Below, piece by piece: positions 30,901-44,126 of a DNA stretch of 64,000 nt. Below the pieces are notes generated by a model. The model searched no databases. It saw only the letters and a program-made list of their open reading frames with translations, and was not told the DNA's origin. How positions within the stretch are numbered: position 1 is the first letter of the stretch; each line of letters opens with the position of its first letter. Source of the DNA: Clavelina lepadiformis (taxonomy: Eukaryota; Chordata; Ascidiacea; Aplousobranchia; Clavelinidae); NCBI RefSeq assembly GCF_947623445.1, contig NC_135246.1, positions 14,057,856 through 14,121,855 on the forward strand, read 5' to 3'. The position numbers were made by a program, and so were the translations under genes.

Positions 30901-33036
30901 TCTTACAGTGGCAGTGACAAGCAAGGGCTACAATATTGTTTAATGTATAAAGGTAAAATTTGAACATGTAGGTCTATGTCCTATGACCATGTTTTCCGGT
31001 TCAAAATGCCATTTATGATTATTTGTAACAAAGACATAGATAGGCTACAACAAACCAAAGTCCAAGACAAAGCCTCATTTTTGACAATGCGTAAGCAAGA
31101 GCAAGATGAGCAGCTTCAGCGGAGTTCCACTTTTTGTGGGTGCGTTTCTGACTTTTTGTGGTTTTTGATGCGTTTTTTTAACCAAATGCTGAGTGTTTGT
31201 TATAAACCAAGTTGCCGAAGGTAAACAATTAAGTTAAGCAAATTTTTTTAGAGAATTCGAAATAACACCGTATAGCCTAAAGTGTAATTCGTGTCGGCAA
31301 TAAAAAAAAACAACAAATAAAAACTTTTAACTCTATATAAACGCAAAGTATATTCATTGAATCGATTGTACAGTCTTGTCTCATCTCGAACTACCTTTGC
31401 TGGTCTGTACTTAAGCATGTAACCTGTACATGACATAGGTCTACAAAAAGGTTGATCGTGTAACGGTTACACTGTAAGTGTAACCGCTGGTGTAAAGATG
31501 AAGAGTAGGCTACTGTAGTCTGTGCCATGGTCGGTTTCATCACTTTATCATGCCTGTTGGTTTTAACTTTTCCTTGTTTTGTGATTTCTGTTGCCATTGT
31601 GTTTTCCTGAATTCTAAACACTACTAACTTAACAATGCTATCATTAATTACCACCTCCGGCAAATAAACATAAGTTGTATGGCAATGCAAAGAAATAACT
31701 ATCGTAAATATTTACCATGAAAAGTGTATTTTTATGTATATTTTAAAATAATTGTTAAAATTCTCACACTTGCACAGGTGCTGAATAATTGTTTATATTT
31801 CTAGTTGTTAAAAAAGTGCCACTTCGCATAATTTCTTTGTCAAATAGCTAGCGTCAAAAAGGGAACCACGAAGTAATATAACGTGATTGAAGAACTGACG
31901 GACCATTTAGTTTTGGACTGACAATGGAATAGGCTAGCCCTTGTTACCAGATAAAGTTGGCCATTTATTGCTGATTTTCACGGTTTTTAGTTGACTTAAC
32001 TGAAAAAGTTTATTATAAAAGCATCAAATTTACCTTAAGTTATCTTATAATGGAAGTGTAACTTCAATTTCGCCGTAAACAAATATAATATCAGTTCTTT
32101 TCAATCTTCTATTTTTGCACTCCGATTTGAAGGCCTGAATGTAAAGGAGTTATGAAGTAGTAGATAAGAAATTATGACGTAATAACTGCTCAATACTCGA
32201 TCCTAATGTTAGAGTGCAAAAGTTAAAGAGACCCTAAAATTCTTGGCAGGCAGGCAGGATTTTCCGTCTTACCTATAACCGTTGTGCAACAGAGTGAATA
32301 TGCAGACCTGCCTGCCTCTGAGTCAGGTGTGTAGCGGCTATAACTAAGTGTGCCCTTACCAGTATTCAATCTTACTCCAGTATAGTGCATACCTACAGGT
32401 TAACACTTATGATTTACAACTATAAATTTATCAAATAATTTACAGAAATAAGGCTTAGGCCTATAGGCTAATCTATTTAAAAAATTCAAGTGTGTAAAAA
32501 GTGTATTAGAAATTTATCTTGCCTGCTTGGGTGTGCAACTGCCATGAAATGCAGACCGGGTTCCACTACATGTGGCCAACTGACACTGTCGAGCCTAGGC
32601 TGATAACAAGTCATAGATTTGTTAATATATACAGGCTACCATCAATGCCAACAAGATATAAAAGCTAGCCTAGATGACTTGTATAGCCTAGTTTCATACT
32701 TCCTGCTCTACCATAGTAGAAGTTGTGGCATCTTCACACCTGTACACCCCGTAGTAGAGTGTGTGGCACATACATGCACGAGGTTACGTATATGCCAAAC
32801 TGTTTAGAGAAACCAGGGGAAAATATGGTTGTTTGAATGCCAATTTATAATAAACAAAGAATTAAGCCTTCAATGCACACCATCACACCAAAATTTGCAT
32901 CTTTGCAGGCATAATTTCTCGTCGAAAATCGCTTTACTTTACGTACGCCATAGTAAAAAGCATGGAAACTGCACCTCAAGATTTTTCACGATTGTACTTG
33001 GTGTACCCGACTGTTGCTGCAAAAGAGGGCCTACAG
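30901..33036. other. No gene seen
   Basis: Only short ORFs occur, with no family likeness. A perfect 10-bp-stem hairpin lies at 31464-31486 (CGGTTACACT, GTA loop, AGTGTAACCG). Confidence 0.45.
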
Positions 33037-33481
33037 CAGGGGTGTCAAACTCAATCGCACCAAGGGCCAAAACGCAAAACTTATTTAACGCCGCGGGCCG
33101 TAAGGACAAAAGTTGATTGAACGTTTCCTGACACGAGTACATGAATTGAAACAGCCAGCGAAACAACACCAAATTTTTGATTTTTTTGACGATTTTTGAC
33201 TGGGCTGTTTTTGATTATTCTTATCTTACATCATTATGTTTCATTCATCTCCTTGCAAAAGCATTAAAGAATTAACAGACAATAAAGAAAAAAGCAGCCC
33301 AGATTACAAGCGTTGGAATAAATCGATTTATAATCTTGTTTCTTGCTTGCAAAAAGTAAGTTGTACTGTACAATGATCTCGCGGGCCGGAAATAGTTCAA
33401 TGTATAAAATAACATTGCGGGCCAAGTTTTATTGTGAAGCGGGCCGGATGTGGCCCGCGGGCCGGGAGTTTGACACGTATG
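33037..33481. mobile_element. hAT-type MITE, 445 bp
   Basis: It starts CAGGGGTGTCAAACTC and ends GAGTTTGACACGTATG. The perfect 8-bp target duplication gcctacag lies at 33029-33036 and 33482-33489. The right end is rich in gggcc motifs (gcgggccgg). Such ends are widespread in animal hAT MITEs. Non-coding. Confidence 0.9.
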
Positions 33482-35583
33482 GCCTACAGGATTTATATTT
33501 CTATGTTTAGGCTGGTGTTTATTGCATACTGTAAAATGCAGTCATTTTGAACACCGATTTTACCCATCCTGCACATGCCACACTGATTTTGGCTGTCCTG
33601 CACCCCCAAGATTAGCGATATGGAATAATTTACTATTCTAGAATTGTTCCGAATAACTATACCAAATCCAGAATACCACAAACAACATTAATTTCTGCTG
33701 CTTCGATGCTGGTTCTGATATGCATCCATCAGTTGTTTTATCGCCTGATTAACTCCAAATACACATGTTTAGCCTTTAGACGTTTCATAAGACTTCCAAT
33801 GCTGTTACAATAACTCATTTCTTCTTTACAGTTCTTACGCACTGCAACCTTACTAGAAGTTGAAATGCTCCCATGCTTGCGAAGTTTTCCTTTTCACATA
33901 CATATTTACGTTAATAAATCTGATACGGTATACTTGAACTTGAACAACGCAGACAAACAATTAAGGTACAATAGCAAATGCACATGGTGAATTGAACAAG
34001 CGAGAAAAAATTGCACGTGTGTGTACGACATGTACGAATAATGGTTACGCTTCTTTCCTTCAATCAATTGCATGCAAGAAAACTTTCGTGCATTTTTTCT
34101 CACTTTGGTGTCACACATTCACTTTTTTCTCATTTGTTCCGTCGTGAATCTTATTATTTGGCTTAAATAGGTATTTTGAATTCGAATAGTTTAGGATTCG
34201 TTATTCTGAATTGCCCATTCAGACCCGAAATTTTGTAGAAAAGTGCCATGCTTTCAAGCCTGACGTGTATGAATGAGATTCCTGAACGTGACCAGCGAAC
34301 TTCTTTATATTTATGCTGATTTATAACAAATGAACAAACAAAAACTTACTAAACACAGAATTGAGTCTTCAGTGCAACCTATCGTGCCAAAACTTACGCC
34401 TTGCACGCATGATTTTTCATCTAAAGCTGTTATACTTTCCAGTCGGGTTGCTTCGTGATAATAATTTTATCAACTAAGGCTATGTGTTGCCCAGGTTCCA
34501 TTTTTGATGAAATGTTGGTTTCCCAAAAGATCTAAGGGTACACTTTAGATAAGTGTTTACATGCTGTAAGGTGTGACAGTGTGCGCTCTCAGGTTGTCTG
34601 CTACTGCCTGTGTGCTATAAAACAGGCAGTTATAAATCCTGTAAAAATGCATATGTAAACTCGTCCATCAATTAATTAAATGCTTATTAAATTCGTCTAA
34701 GGACATAATTTTCTGAACTGTGCTACTGGTTTTCTGGTAACTGCACTTAAGTGTGCCTTTGCTCAATTCTGCAGACCAGAAATTTAATGTTTATAATGCG
34801 GTTCATTATATGTATTTATAGTGGTATTTTATGATATTAGTGGTTTTAATACCAATTTGTACCATAATAAATAAACAAAAAATTCAGTCAAAGTCAATCT
34901 ATAAATCTAATAATATTGTTGTTGAACTAATAGTTATATGTACAAAATTTTGCGTAGGTCATAAGCTCTTTAAATGGTCAGCCACTTAGTTGGATCCTTT
35001 TTCAACTTCCTGCAATGTGCTTATTAATTTGTCAGGGTAGCTACTTGCATGCTGCATTATTAAGTTGTGTACTGGTACAGTAGTTTCTTACTAATTTACC
35101 CTGGAGGCAAAGTTAGGATTAAGATGTTAAGAGATAATCTGTGCTGGAGAATTTTTGCACATCTTATTTGCCTACAACTAACAAAGAGCGAGCAAGTTTA
35201 ATGAAAGTGTTCATGCCAACAATGGCGCAATGACTTTTACCATCCTTGTGTGACAAAAACCTAATCACAAGCACACAAACATATACTGCCGGTGATGCTC
35301 ATGTCCTGTAAGAAAGCCAAAACCATAATTTTTCATAATAACATATAAACTGGAGCTTTTTGGAAACTTTTCAACACTCAGGATAGCCTGCTGTAGTATC
35401 TTTGCTGTATGTGGTTATTGTTTTCACATTATATTGTTACTCAGGTATTTGAAACTCGGAAAACAGATTCGTATTTAACGGTTTATGTTTTTGGTTTAAA
35501 AATACTGGATTAAATTGAGACTGAATGTGAAAGACCAAGTAGCTTTAAGTATTCAATATCTGATACAAATGCAAGAGAAGAAC
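33482..35583. other. No gene; upstream of LSM12
   Basis: No exon or repeat is supported. The LSM12 promoter should lie at the right end of this stretch; no element was assigned. Confidence 0.45.
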
Positions 35584-38500
35584 ATGGCGGGTTCAGGACC
35601 GTCTAATAATGATTATTTCTACCCTGGAAGTACTGTTAAGTGCACAACATGTTATGGAGATGATATACAAGGAGAAGTTACAGCATTTGATCATGACACA
35701 AAGATTCTAATTTTGAGTGAGTTTTAAATATATTATAAGTTTTAAATGTTTAAAAAGATGAAAGTTGTAAGGTTTTTCTGATATATATATATATATATAT
35801 GTTACAAATTTCACTGATAAAACACTTTGGTTCTTTTATAGTTAGGTTATGTTAATGCAGACACATATTATAAATGTGAGAACAGTTTGTAGAACTTGTA
35901 TTTCCTTGCCTGAACCCTATATATATTATTTATCAATGGCTGATCATGTGACAAAGATGGCACATATAATTAGAAATCGGCCGTTATGCTGTTTCTTTTT
36001 CAGGCCAATTATGTAGTAGTCCAAGAAGCAGATAACCAATGTTTGAAGCCAATATTAATTTGTAGTAAAACAGAAAATATTGCTGTCAAAATTTTGAACA
36101 ATTCAAAATTGAACACCTAATTTTTTTGAAATACTTTTATATACCGTATTTTACGGACAATAAGGTGCAATTTAAATCCTTTTTTTTCCTCATAAATTGA
36201 TCGTGCGCCTTATAAGCCGGTGCGTCTAATGTATGGATCAAGTAGTATACGGTATATAGTTATACTGTTACAATACAGTTATAGTATACATACATACAGT
36301 TATATATATGGTATAGACTATAGAGTATAATAGTATATAGTATATATATATATATATAGTAGTATATATTATATAGTATACAGTTATAATATAGTTATAC
36401 AGTTTATACGGTAACCCATACTCCTTAAAATACGTTGCGTTCTACAGCCCGGTGCGCCTTATGTATGAACAAAAAACTAATCAAAGCAATTTATTGACAG
36501 TGCACCTTATAATCAGGTGCGCCTTATGGTCCATAAAATACGATACTTATCAAACAGCGTGTGGGGCAAGCAAAATCTTACACCATCAACACATAGCACA
36601 TAGCAGTAAATGAAAATAGTTTGTAAGTTAAACAGCTGTGCATGCAAACCTTTCACTGCTGATTGGCTGTCTATTCCTGCCTTGTCTCTGTGTATAGCCA
36701 GCACAATGCTGGAAGGAACCGGGACAGAGAAGCATTGTTTCTGGAGTCAGCCAAATTTTTTGGTTTTAAAGAGATCTGATATTGGCCGCTGGATTAAAAA
36801 CGCTGATGCCGATATGCATCAAAAGGCGAATATCGGCGCCAGTTGGTCGATCCCTCCGTATAATATATATCCATATTTAGGACATATATATTGAATATTT
36901 TCTTAAACAGTTAGGCTATTTTATACATGTTGGTTTAAACTTGTTGCATGTTTAAACTTTGGACGTTTAATAAATTTATTAATGTATTGGTCATTATTTA
37001 AAGAAAATTTAAAAATGCTGGAAAAGGGTAATTCCTAACTTTTTTATGAATATTTGCACATATCTAAAGAAATTTTTTACAGAAATATCATATTTTACCA
37101 ATCTGTATTGTTTGTAGTTTGTACACAATGTGTACAGCACAACCTTATTTTCAAACGCAATGCCATCTTGGTGAAATCCTCATTTTGGTATCAAAAGAAA
37201 TAAAGGCATAATGTTGAATATATTAATAAGTCTGCACAGAAGAAATAACAAAACCAAAAGGCTTTGGACAATGTTTCTTCATTCACAATACAAATGAGGT
37301 TAAGCTACTTCATTAGTATCAAAAGGTTCATCTAGATTCTAGAACCAAGTATTACCATAACATCGAGAAATTTTCACAGGAAAAAATGCCCGTCTTAATT
37401 TTTGACATATGTATTCTATGACAATGTCCTACAGGGAATATTTACTAAGGAAGCTATACACAACGTTAGTATTATGGTTGATTGATAATTAATTAATTAA
37501 TAATTAATTACTGATTTGTAGTGTCCCGAATCCAAATCATGCTTTTTAAAACCTTTTGAAACCAAATTTTTAAAACAATTTATCAAATTATATCGGCCGA
37601 ATCATACAGTCTAGTATTGCAAGTATTCGTATCATAGAAGTAAATCGTATCATAGAAAGGATTTTTTCAACAGACTGTATTGTATATAGGAGCCTACTTT
37701 TGAAAATATCTGGGGTGCAAAACTTTAATAGTATCAAGTTAGTAACTAGGTTTGAAGAAAATTCTTTTATAAATATTCTCTTTTATTCTTCTCATTACTT
37801 GTTCGTTTATAAACATACCTGATTTTTTGTAAACTTACAAGCAAATGTTAAGCATTATAGCTAGCCATGTTTAATCACACTCACACTAACTAGGCATACC
37901 ATACTTTAGTGATTGAAAACCGGGACATTTCAGAACAATGATCCTTATCAGATAAATGTGATTCGTATTTTGCTACTAGCCTACTATTATTGAAATATAT
38001 AATATATATTATTAATATATAATATATTGAAATAACAAGATCACCTCCTTCTAGCCTACTATTATTGAACCAGCGAATGTGCTAACAATCAACCCACTAC
38101 TTGACCAATTACCCACTACAATGATGTAACAATTACTTTCACATTTAACACAATGAAACAAGAATACGCATCAGGCATCACTCGTCATAAGTCGGCTAAA
38201 TAGACCAATCACAGCATGCTAATATTCGTTTAGTGTGGGGCAATGCTGGCTGAATAAATACCAAAGCGGAACTTTGGGTTGCCTGACCGGGACAAAACCT
38301 TAAAAGTGGGACTGTCCCGGCTAAAACGGGACGTGTGGTAAACCTAACACTAACAATAAAATCTGTTTATGGAAAGACATATATCTATTTGCCAGTTATT
38401 TTTGCATCCATTTCTTATATGTATGGTTGTTTTATTATAATTGTTGTTTTGCGTTCTTTTTTTGTACATCTGATAATTTGAGCATGTTAAGTTAACGTAA

Positions 38501-39769
38501 GTTGAGCTTCAAATATAAATCTCCAAATTTCTAGCCTCCATCTCCAAATTTCATATGCTTATGTAAAGCATTTAATGTCATAATTTCTGGTAAACCATGC
38601 TCCAGTTATCACCAAGTTGTGATCAACATTTTTTTGGCAATAAATCCTCTTTGATACAGTATCAGTGTTTTTAAGGTGTCTTGACTTTTGAGAGTCTGAT
38701 ATAGTCTCTCACAAAGTTTATTTATACTTCTGCAAATACAATACAGCAGAAAATTAGCAAAAAATGGTTTTAACTGAAAGTTTGTAACTGCAATTTTTTA
38801 TCTGCAGAGCAACCATCTTCCTGTGGAAAAGCAGAATTGAACAATGTAACAATGCTGAACTTAGATTTAATCCAAAGTGTATCTGTTATCAAGGAATGCA
38901 CTGATACTCCTTTGCCCACTTTGGCTTCATTAAATTCATTAAAGGTTAGAATTTGTAACTAGTGTATGTATTTTTACTTTCTCACTTTTCTTGTGCAATC
39001 TGTGTGTGCCTTTTCTCTACTTACTATGGATCACACATGCATTGCTTGAAAATATTACTATTTATCAATATATTCACATAAAAGCAGTATTGTAGTCGGT
39101 GAAGCAACCTTGCTCTATGTCATTCAATGGACATAGCTGTTTATGAGCTAAGTTCCACACAAAATTTAAATTTAGTATTATATTTGAAACTTTGCTTTTT
39201 GATTGACATATTGGGCGTTCCCAATCTAAAGGTTTAATTCAACATTTGCAAATTTTATGGTGTTCTGCAGCTGTTGGATCGATATAAAGAAGAAATTGAA
39301 TTAAAAATGGCACTGGCAAAAGCTCGCAGCGTTGGTGTTAGCAACGATGGAATAAAGTTGTATAATTTTCTTCGTAAAACGTAAGTTGTAACGTTTAATG
39401 TATACAGAAACACTTGGACATACTGCGAGTCATTTTCTGGTCTGTATTTTTAGAATGCCAGATTGTCGATGGACAGAACAAACTATTTTAGTGATGGATG
39501 AAGTTGTTGTCAAGCCACCTTATCAACCGGACAACTGCGCTGTTAAAGATACAAAACAGTCTCACTCTTCGCCAAGCCAATGTTTGAATCACGTTAAAAA
39601 TATAGTAAGTTCTCCACTGTTTAATTTCAATATTTTAATACCACCAAATTCTGTGTATCTGTGACAAGCAGCAAGCATATGTTTTTTGTCCAACTTTGCT
39701 GCATTACGATTTCAGGTTGAAAGGTTTCATAAAGAAGAACGACTGAAAAGTCATCCTCATGGAACATAA
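35584..39769 (+). CDS. LSM12: LSM12 homologue (5 exons)
   Basis: Exons: 35584-35716, 38808-38944, 39271-39380, 39454-39604, 39716-39769; phases agree and give 194 residues, against 195 in human LSM12. LSM12 is a cytoplasmic RNA-binding protein with an N-terminal LSm fold and a C-terminal anticodon-binding-like (AD) domain; it partners ataxin-2 and has been linked to NAADP-triggered calcium release. The LSm part shows YFYPGSTVKCTTCYGDDIQGEVTAFD, then CTDTPLPTLASLN. The AD part shows WTEQTILVMDEVVVKPPYQPDNC and LNHVKNIVERF. ATG 35584 fits the family start; an in-frame upstream ATG at 35515 would add 23 unmatched residues. Intron 1 (3.1 kb) holds two MITEs. Confidence 0.92.
35781..35800. repeat. 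AT dinucleotide microsatellite
   Basis: Ten uninterrupted AT units lie in LSM12 intron 1. Similar TA-rich runs occur inside the MITE at about 36290-36400 and at 37995-38030. Confidence 0.85.
36144..36543. mobile_element. MITE with CCGTATTTT ends, in LSM12 intron
   Basis: Left CCGTATTTTACGGACAATAA and right CCATAAAATACGA are inverted repeats, followed inside on both sides by 'aggtgc(gc)cttat' blocks. A TA on each side may be the target duplication. The centre is a long TA-rich run. This type is common in animal genomes; the superfamily was not assigned. Confidence 0.7.
37891..38346. mobile_element. hAT-type MITE, 456 bp, in LSM12 intron
   Basis: The ends TAGGCATACCATAC and GTGTGGTAAACCTA are imperfect inverts. 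The perfect 8-bp acactaac flanks both (37883-37890, 38347-38354). Just inside the ends are accgggac and gtcccggc motifs. Non-coding. Confidence 0.88.
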
Positions 39770-42660
39770 AGAAAAACTTTTATTTATTTTTTACTGATAT
39801 AGAGAAAACGGGGAAAAGTCATTAATCGAATTCACATTGTTATTTTTCATTCAGAGTCTCATATTCAATTATTAGCTAAAGCAAAACATAAGCTAAATGC
39901 TACCGTGTGCATTTCCTCATTCAATGATAATCATTCACATTTAAAAGTTTTTACTGTTCAGCTTCTTTTATGAGATGCTACTCTTGTGAACTCTGGCAAG
40001 TCATCTGTGTTATTGCAGCAACAAAAATTGGTGCTTTTATGACATCAATGAGTTGAATTTCTTCGTACATATGTACGGTAGCTACAGTTGTCTTATTCTA
40101 AAATGTCTAAATCAAATCATTTAATCATGCCAAAGTTGCAAAATGAACTTTTCCTAAGAAAACTCGGAAACTTTGTCCCATTCTGGCACAAAAATTTTCT
40201 GTTCAGTCTCGTAGGAGAAAGAAGGAGAAGTAATACTTATATTAGGGAAATTTTGCCAGTAAATCCATGTTTCCAATATTCTGCTAGACATATAACAAAA
40301 CTTTACTACCTACCAGCTCCCAGGGCACTCACCATGAGTCCGGCGCTGACAGCTCCAATGCACATAGGAAGTGATAGCATAGTCTACCTCGGATGGTTCG
40401 ACCTTAGCCATTTCTTTACAAAATCGTAGGCAAGTTTTTAGCAGACTACGGGCTATTTTTAGGACATTTATGGATAAAGTTAGACGCGTGCGCCAAGTTA
40501 AAGTTGCACAAGAGTTTTCTCAGTCCTAGGTAAATATTAAGAAGTGGGCAGTAGGTACTTTGAAAGTACCGTTGGTAAAGGTACTTGGCAAAAATGTACC
40601 GACAGTTCCGGTATTCGGTACTATTTTGAAGAAGTATTTCGGTACTGGTACTCTTTTGTAAAAGGTGCTGCTGCAAATGCAGTGTTTGCCGCTATTATGC
40701 CCCCGGTAAAGGTTACTCCAGGTCAAAACACATGTGACGTTAATCACTTGCAATTTTATTTGACATTTCTAGATAAAAACAGATCAACATTATTTTAAGT
40801 AACATGTATTTTTGAGAACATACTTGTTAAAATTATTACTTGAAAAGTACCAGGGCCGACTGAAATTTCTTGAAAAAAGTAGTTCGGTACAGCGATTCGG
40901 TATTTTTTTTCAAAAGTATGATGTTTTATCTTTTTTAGCTACTGTATGTAATAACATTATACTTTTGGTTGATTTGTTTTTGTGTACATTTCATTCCATT
41001 GATTTAAACCTTAATATAGAATTTTGGCATTGGCCGAAAATAATGTTTCTTGACATTTAATTATGTAAAATATCCTTTATGTACAATGTAGGAAACAACA
41101 CATACAAGAAAAAAACAAAAAACATTTAAGGAAGGCCGCGAGCACAGCGTGCACTACAAGCGCCAGCGTAGGAGAAATAAAGTACAGTTGTTTTATAACT
41201 AATTGTGATGCTGGACGTAGTATACTGACTTAATTGCTCAAGTCAAACAAATGTAAAATACGCTCACAAAAAATCTGTGTGGACACAACTTTACTGTGAA
41301 AAACTGATGTTGTCGGGCGAAGGCTATCAACATATTTTTTTAACACTATCTCTTTTGTGATCCCTTATGACAATCTTCCTTTTTGCTTTCGTGCAAATTC
41401 GTAATGAGATTATATACAGGTTTAAAAAATACTGTAGTTCTTAACATAAACCTCATGCTTTAAATTAAATATTACTACCATGTGAGTCTTGCAGCAAAGG
41501 TTTTTCAGAAAATTGGGAAAATATCAATAGGTTAAACAGAACAAATATTTCAACAAATTTAATAAAGTAATCAAAACAGTAATCGGAGAAGCATGATTTT
41601 GGCTTACAAAACTTAAATACCTAACCAAATATCTCACATAGTTACATTTCTTGAGAGTACTTAACTTCAAAAACAGCTGATGAGCAGGGTTATCTTAACT
41701 TAATTTACCTGTAGAATTATCTGACTCTATTGTTGCGTGTGGTTAGAATACTCTAACCTCTTGTCAGCCGAAAGGTTTAAATATTACAAAAAAAATAGTT
41801 CACAAGAAAAGATTTTTATTGTAGGTGCTGTACACTTTCTCAATATTACGCATAATCAAGAACATAGTAATACCACTGATTATAAGATGTCTATTGAGTT
41901 GCAATCACAATAACTAGCGTAGAAAGCTCATCTGTTCGTTTCGGTGATTTTCACTATCGGCTTCTCTGTGTCTCTGCTCGCTGACGCTGGTAGAAGTGCG
42001 AGCTTATAAAACGTGAAGCGATGAAAGTGAAAATGTTCGACAACAAAAACGCAGCATTTCAGAACATGTGCAGCGAGGAAAACAATGTGTTGGCAATGGG
42101 AGTTACATTTAGTTGAAGCTGACACGTAGATAAATTATCAGTATAAAGTTAAGATGCGAGCATTTCCAATAAAGGCTTCTTATTAGAACAGATGAAAATA
42201 ACCTGGGAACTTACTAAAAGGAGTGTTCACACGAAGTTATTCAGAGCAAGTTTCCAAATATCAAACGACAGTATATATGGTGCAAAGAATAGGCCTAAAT
42301 TACACTTTACCGTGTTTGAAGCAACAAATTTACCGTAACTCTAACCGTAGACAAATTAAGAAGAACCACTCGAGTCAAGTCAGGTCTTTGGGCAAAGTTA
42401 CTTCGGTCCAAAAACATGATTAGGCTATGGTGAGTAGGAAATAGACATGTGCAGACTAACTTAATATATATACATACAGGTATATATACCTATGCTTGTA
42501 TTTGTATGTATATATACTAAGTTATAACTTTGTGATGTTTTGTCGTTATCAGAAATCTAGTTTAATATTTTGTGTAATTTTATGTACATACATAATTTTA
42601 TGTATACATAAAATAGATGACACATGGTAATGGCAATTTGTGATTGTGGTTAATATTCAT
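39770..42660. other. LSM12 - DTD2 intergenic region
   Basis: It holds a hAT-like repeat at 40541-40920 and a TA-rich tract near 42460-42600. A 113-codon ORF at 40088-40429 has no recognisable family and no splice context, so it is not called. Confidence 0.5.
40541..40920. mobile_element. hAT-like repeat, copy 1
   Basis: The sequence gaagtgggcagtaggtac, then repeated gta(c/t)cgg blocks, a gttactccaggtcaaaac core and an aaatttcttgaaaa end match 46321-46690 along the whole length. The CAGAGGTGGGCAG start of the other copy is hAT-like. No matching right terminus or target duplication was found here. Confidence 0.65.
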
Positions 42661-43149
42661 ATGGATGCTAGATCGATTACTGGAAGAATAGTGCTACAGC
42701 AGTGCATTGGGGCTAAACTGCAAGTTAAACCACTGTGTGAAAACTCACCTGCCGAATATGTTGAAATTGGTCGTGGAGTTGTTGCATATGTTTGCTTTAT
42801 GAAAGGCGCGAATAGTGATACTGTTGGTAAAATGATCAGTATGATAACCTCCATCAAGCTTAGTCGAAATGGTAACGGTTTGCTAGTTTCTGTGTTGGAT
42901 CTTCCAGGGTCAATAATGGTCGTTCCTCAAGGATGCCTTGGTGGTAAATTAAAGGGCAAAAGAATGCAATATCATGGCAACATTGATAAGTTAGAGGGTT
43001 TAAAACTTTATGAATCATTGACACTTGGATGTTGTAATGCATTACCAGCTGATGAAGGAGTAACTTGCAAGTACGGCACATACGGAAATTTACAAGTTTT
43101 AAAGGTTGATACTGATGGACCTTACATGCATACTATAGATATTACATAA
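42661..43149 (+). CDS. DTD2: D-aminoacyl-tRNA deacylase 2 / ATD (single exon)
   Basis: One open frame of 162 residues against 168 in human. DTD2 (animal tRNA deacylase, ATD) is a homodimeric editing enzyme in the DTD fold that removes alanine wrongly attached to tRNA-Thr. Visible motifs are ALLQQC-like VLQQCIGAKLQ (residues 13-23), YVCFMKGA, VLDLPGSIMVVPQGCLGGKLKGKRMQYH with the PQxxLGG active-site strand, YGTYGNLQVLK, and the terminal DGPYMH carrying the Gly-Pro motif that lines the chiral pocket. ATG 42661 was chosen because it aligns with the family start. It is unspliced. It follows LSM12 on the same strand and converges on the MARVEL gene. Confidence 0.92.
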   Translation: MDARSITGRIVLQQCIGAKLQVKPLCENSPAEYVEIGRGVVAYVCFMKGANSDTVGKMISMITSIKLSRNGNGLLVSVLDLPGSIMVVPQGCLGGKLKGKRMQYHGNIDKLEGLKLYESLTLGCCNALPADEGVTCKYGTYGNLQVLKVDTDGPYMHTIDIT

Positions 43150-44126
43150 AACGTTTGTTTTGCAGTGCCATTGACTTACTATAGTTGTTTTTCCATGCCT
43201 GTCTTTAAAACTTACAAGACTAAAAACTATTTCAAAATATTTGTTGAAATTACTGTGATGGAAATGCCATTGATGTAACTTACAGTATATTGTATGTCCA
43301 TATTTATCGCTGTGGACCAAAGTGGTATATTCAAATTTATTTCTGGTGATCAAATTTTTAGATTAAGTTACGGTTAATTAGTAGGTTTAGAAGACGAATC
43401 TCTCTGCGGTTATGGCTTCATATGATCATTGGTTGCTGTAATGTTGCTTATTATTTTTAGCTAACCATTATGTGTATCACAATAACGATGGTATGAAACG
43501 TTCTCACTCAAGTATTTACTGTAGATCATCACCATCAGAATGCACAATTCATATCACATTTGGTTCTAACATTCAACCATTAGTGTTTTATTGACATGAA
43601 ACGCATGTTACTTATACATTAATACAACATAATATAACAAGATTATCATACTGATAGTGTGTTCACGGTTCAACTGTTAATCTGTGGCATCATTTAACAA
43701 CTTGAAAAAATCATAAATGAAGGTAAAATGAATCATGCAAAAAGTACTACACAGTACACACACCTTTGTGTATCTCGGTAATGATTTTTAATAAAAAAAA
43801 TAATTGCAATATACAAGTTATTGCATTAGTATGCGCATTTGTGATAGTAAATCAAAACACTACCGGAACCAACAATTTGAGGACATTTTAGAAATCTTCA
43901 TGAACAAAGGAGAATGTAACAAATAAGCAAGCTGTTGCAACTGGAACTTACTAATGTTTTGAAAATGCCATGGTAAAAAGCGGCGAACTAAATGTTTAGA
44001 GGATGGTTAAGAAAAGGCTAGTATTTGATAATAGTTAATAATAGATATGAATCTACCTGTTCTGCGAATATCAACTCATTGGTGTATAGGCAAGTCTGGC
44101 ATTCAAAAATAAAGTACACATTATTT
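43150..44126. other. Convergent intergenic region
   Basis: It lies between the 3' ends of DTD2 (+) and the MARVEL gene (-). No exon or repeat is seen. Confidence 0.5.

Noticed and set aside
35515-35583. Upstream ATG of LSM12
   Set aside because: It would add 23 residues not seen in LSM12; ATG 35584 fits the family.
40088-40429. 113-codon plus-strand ORF between LSM12 and DTD2
   Set aside because: No recognisable family or splice context, and it runs into a hAT-like repeat; probably chance.
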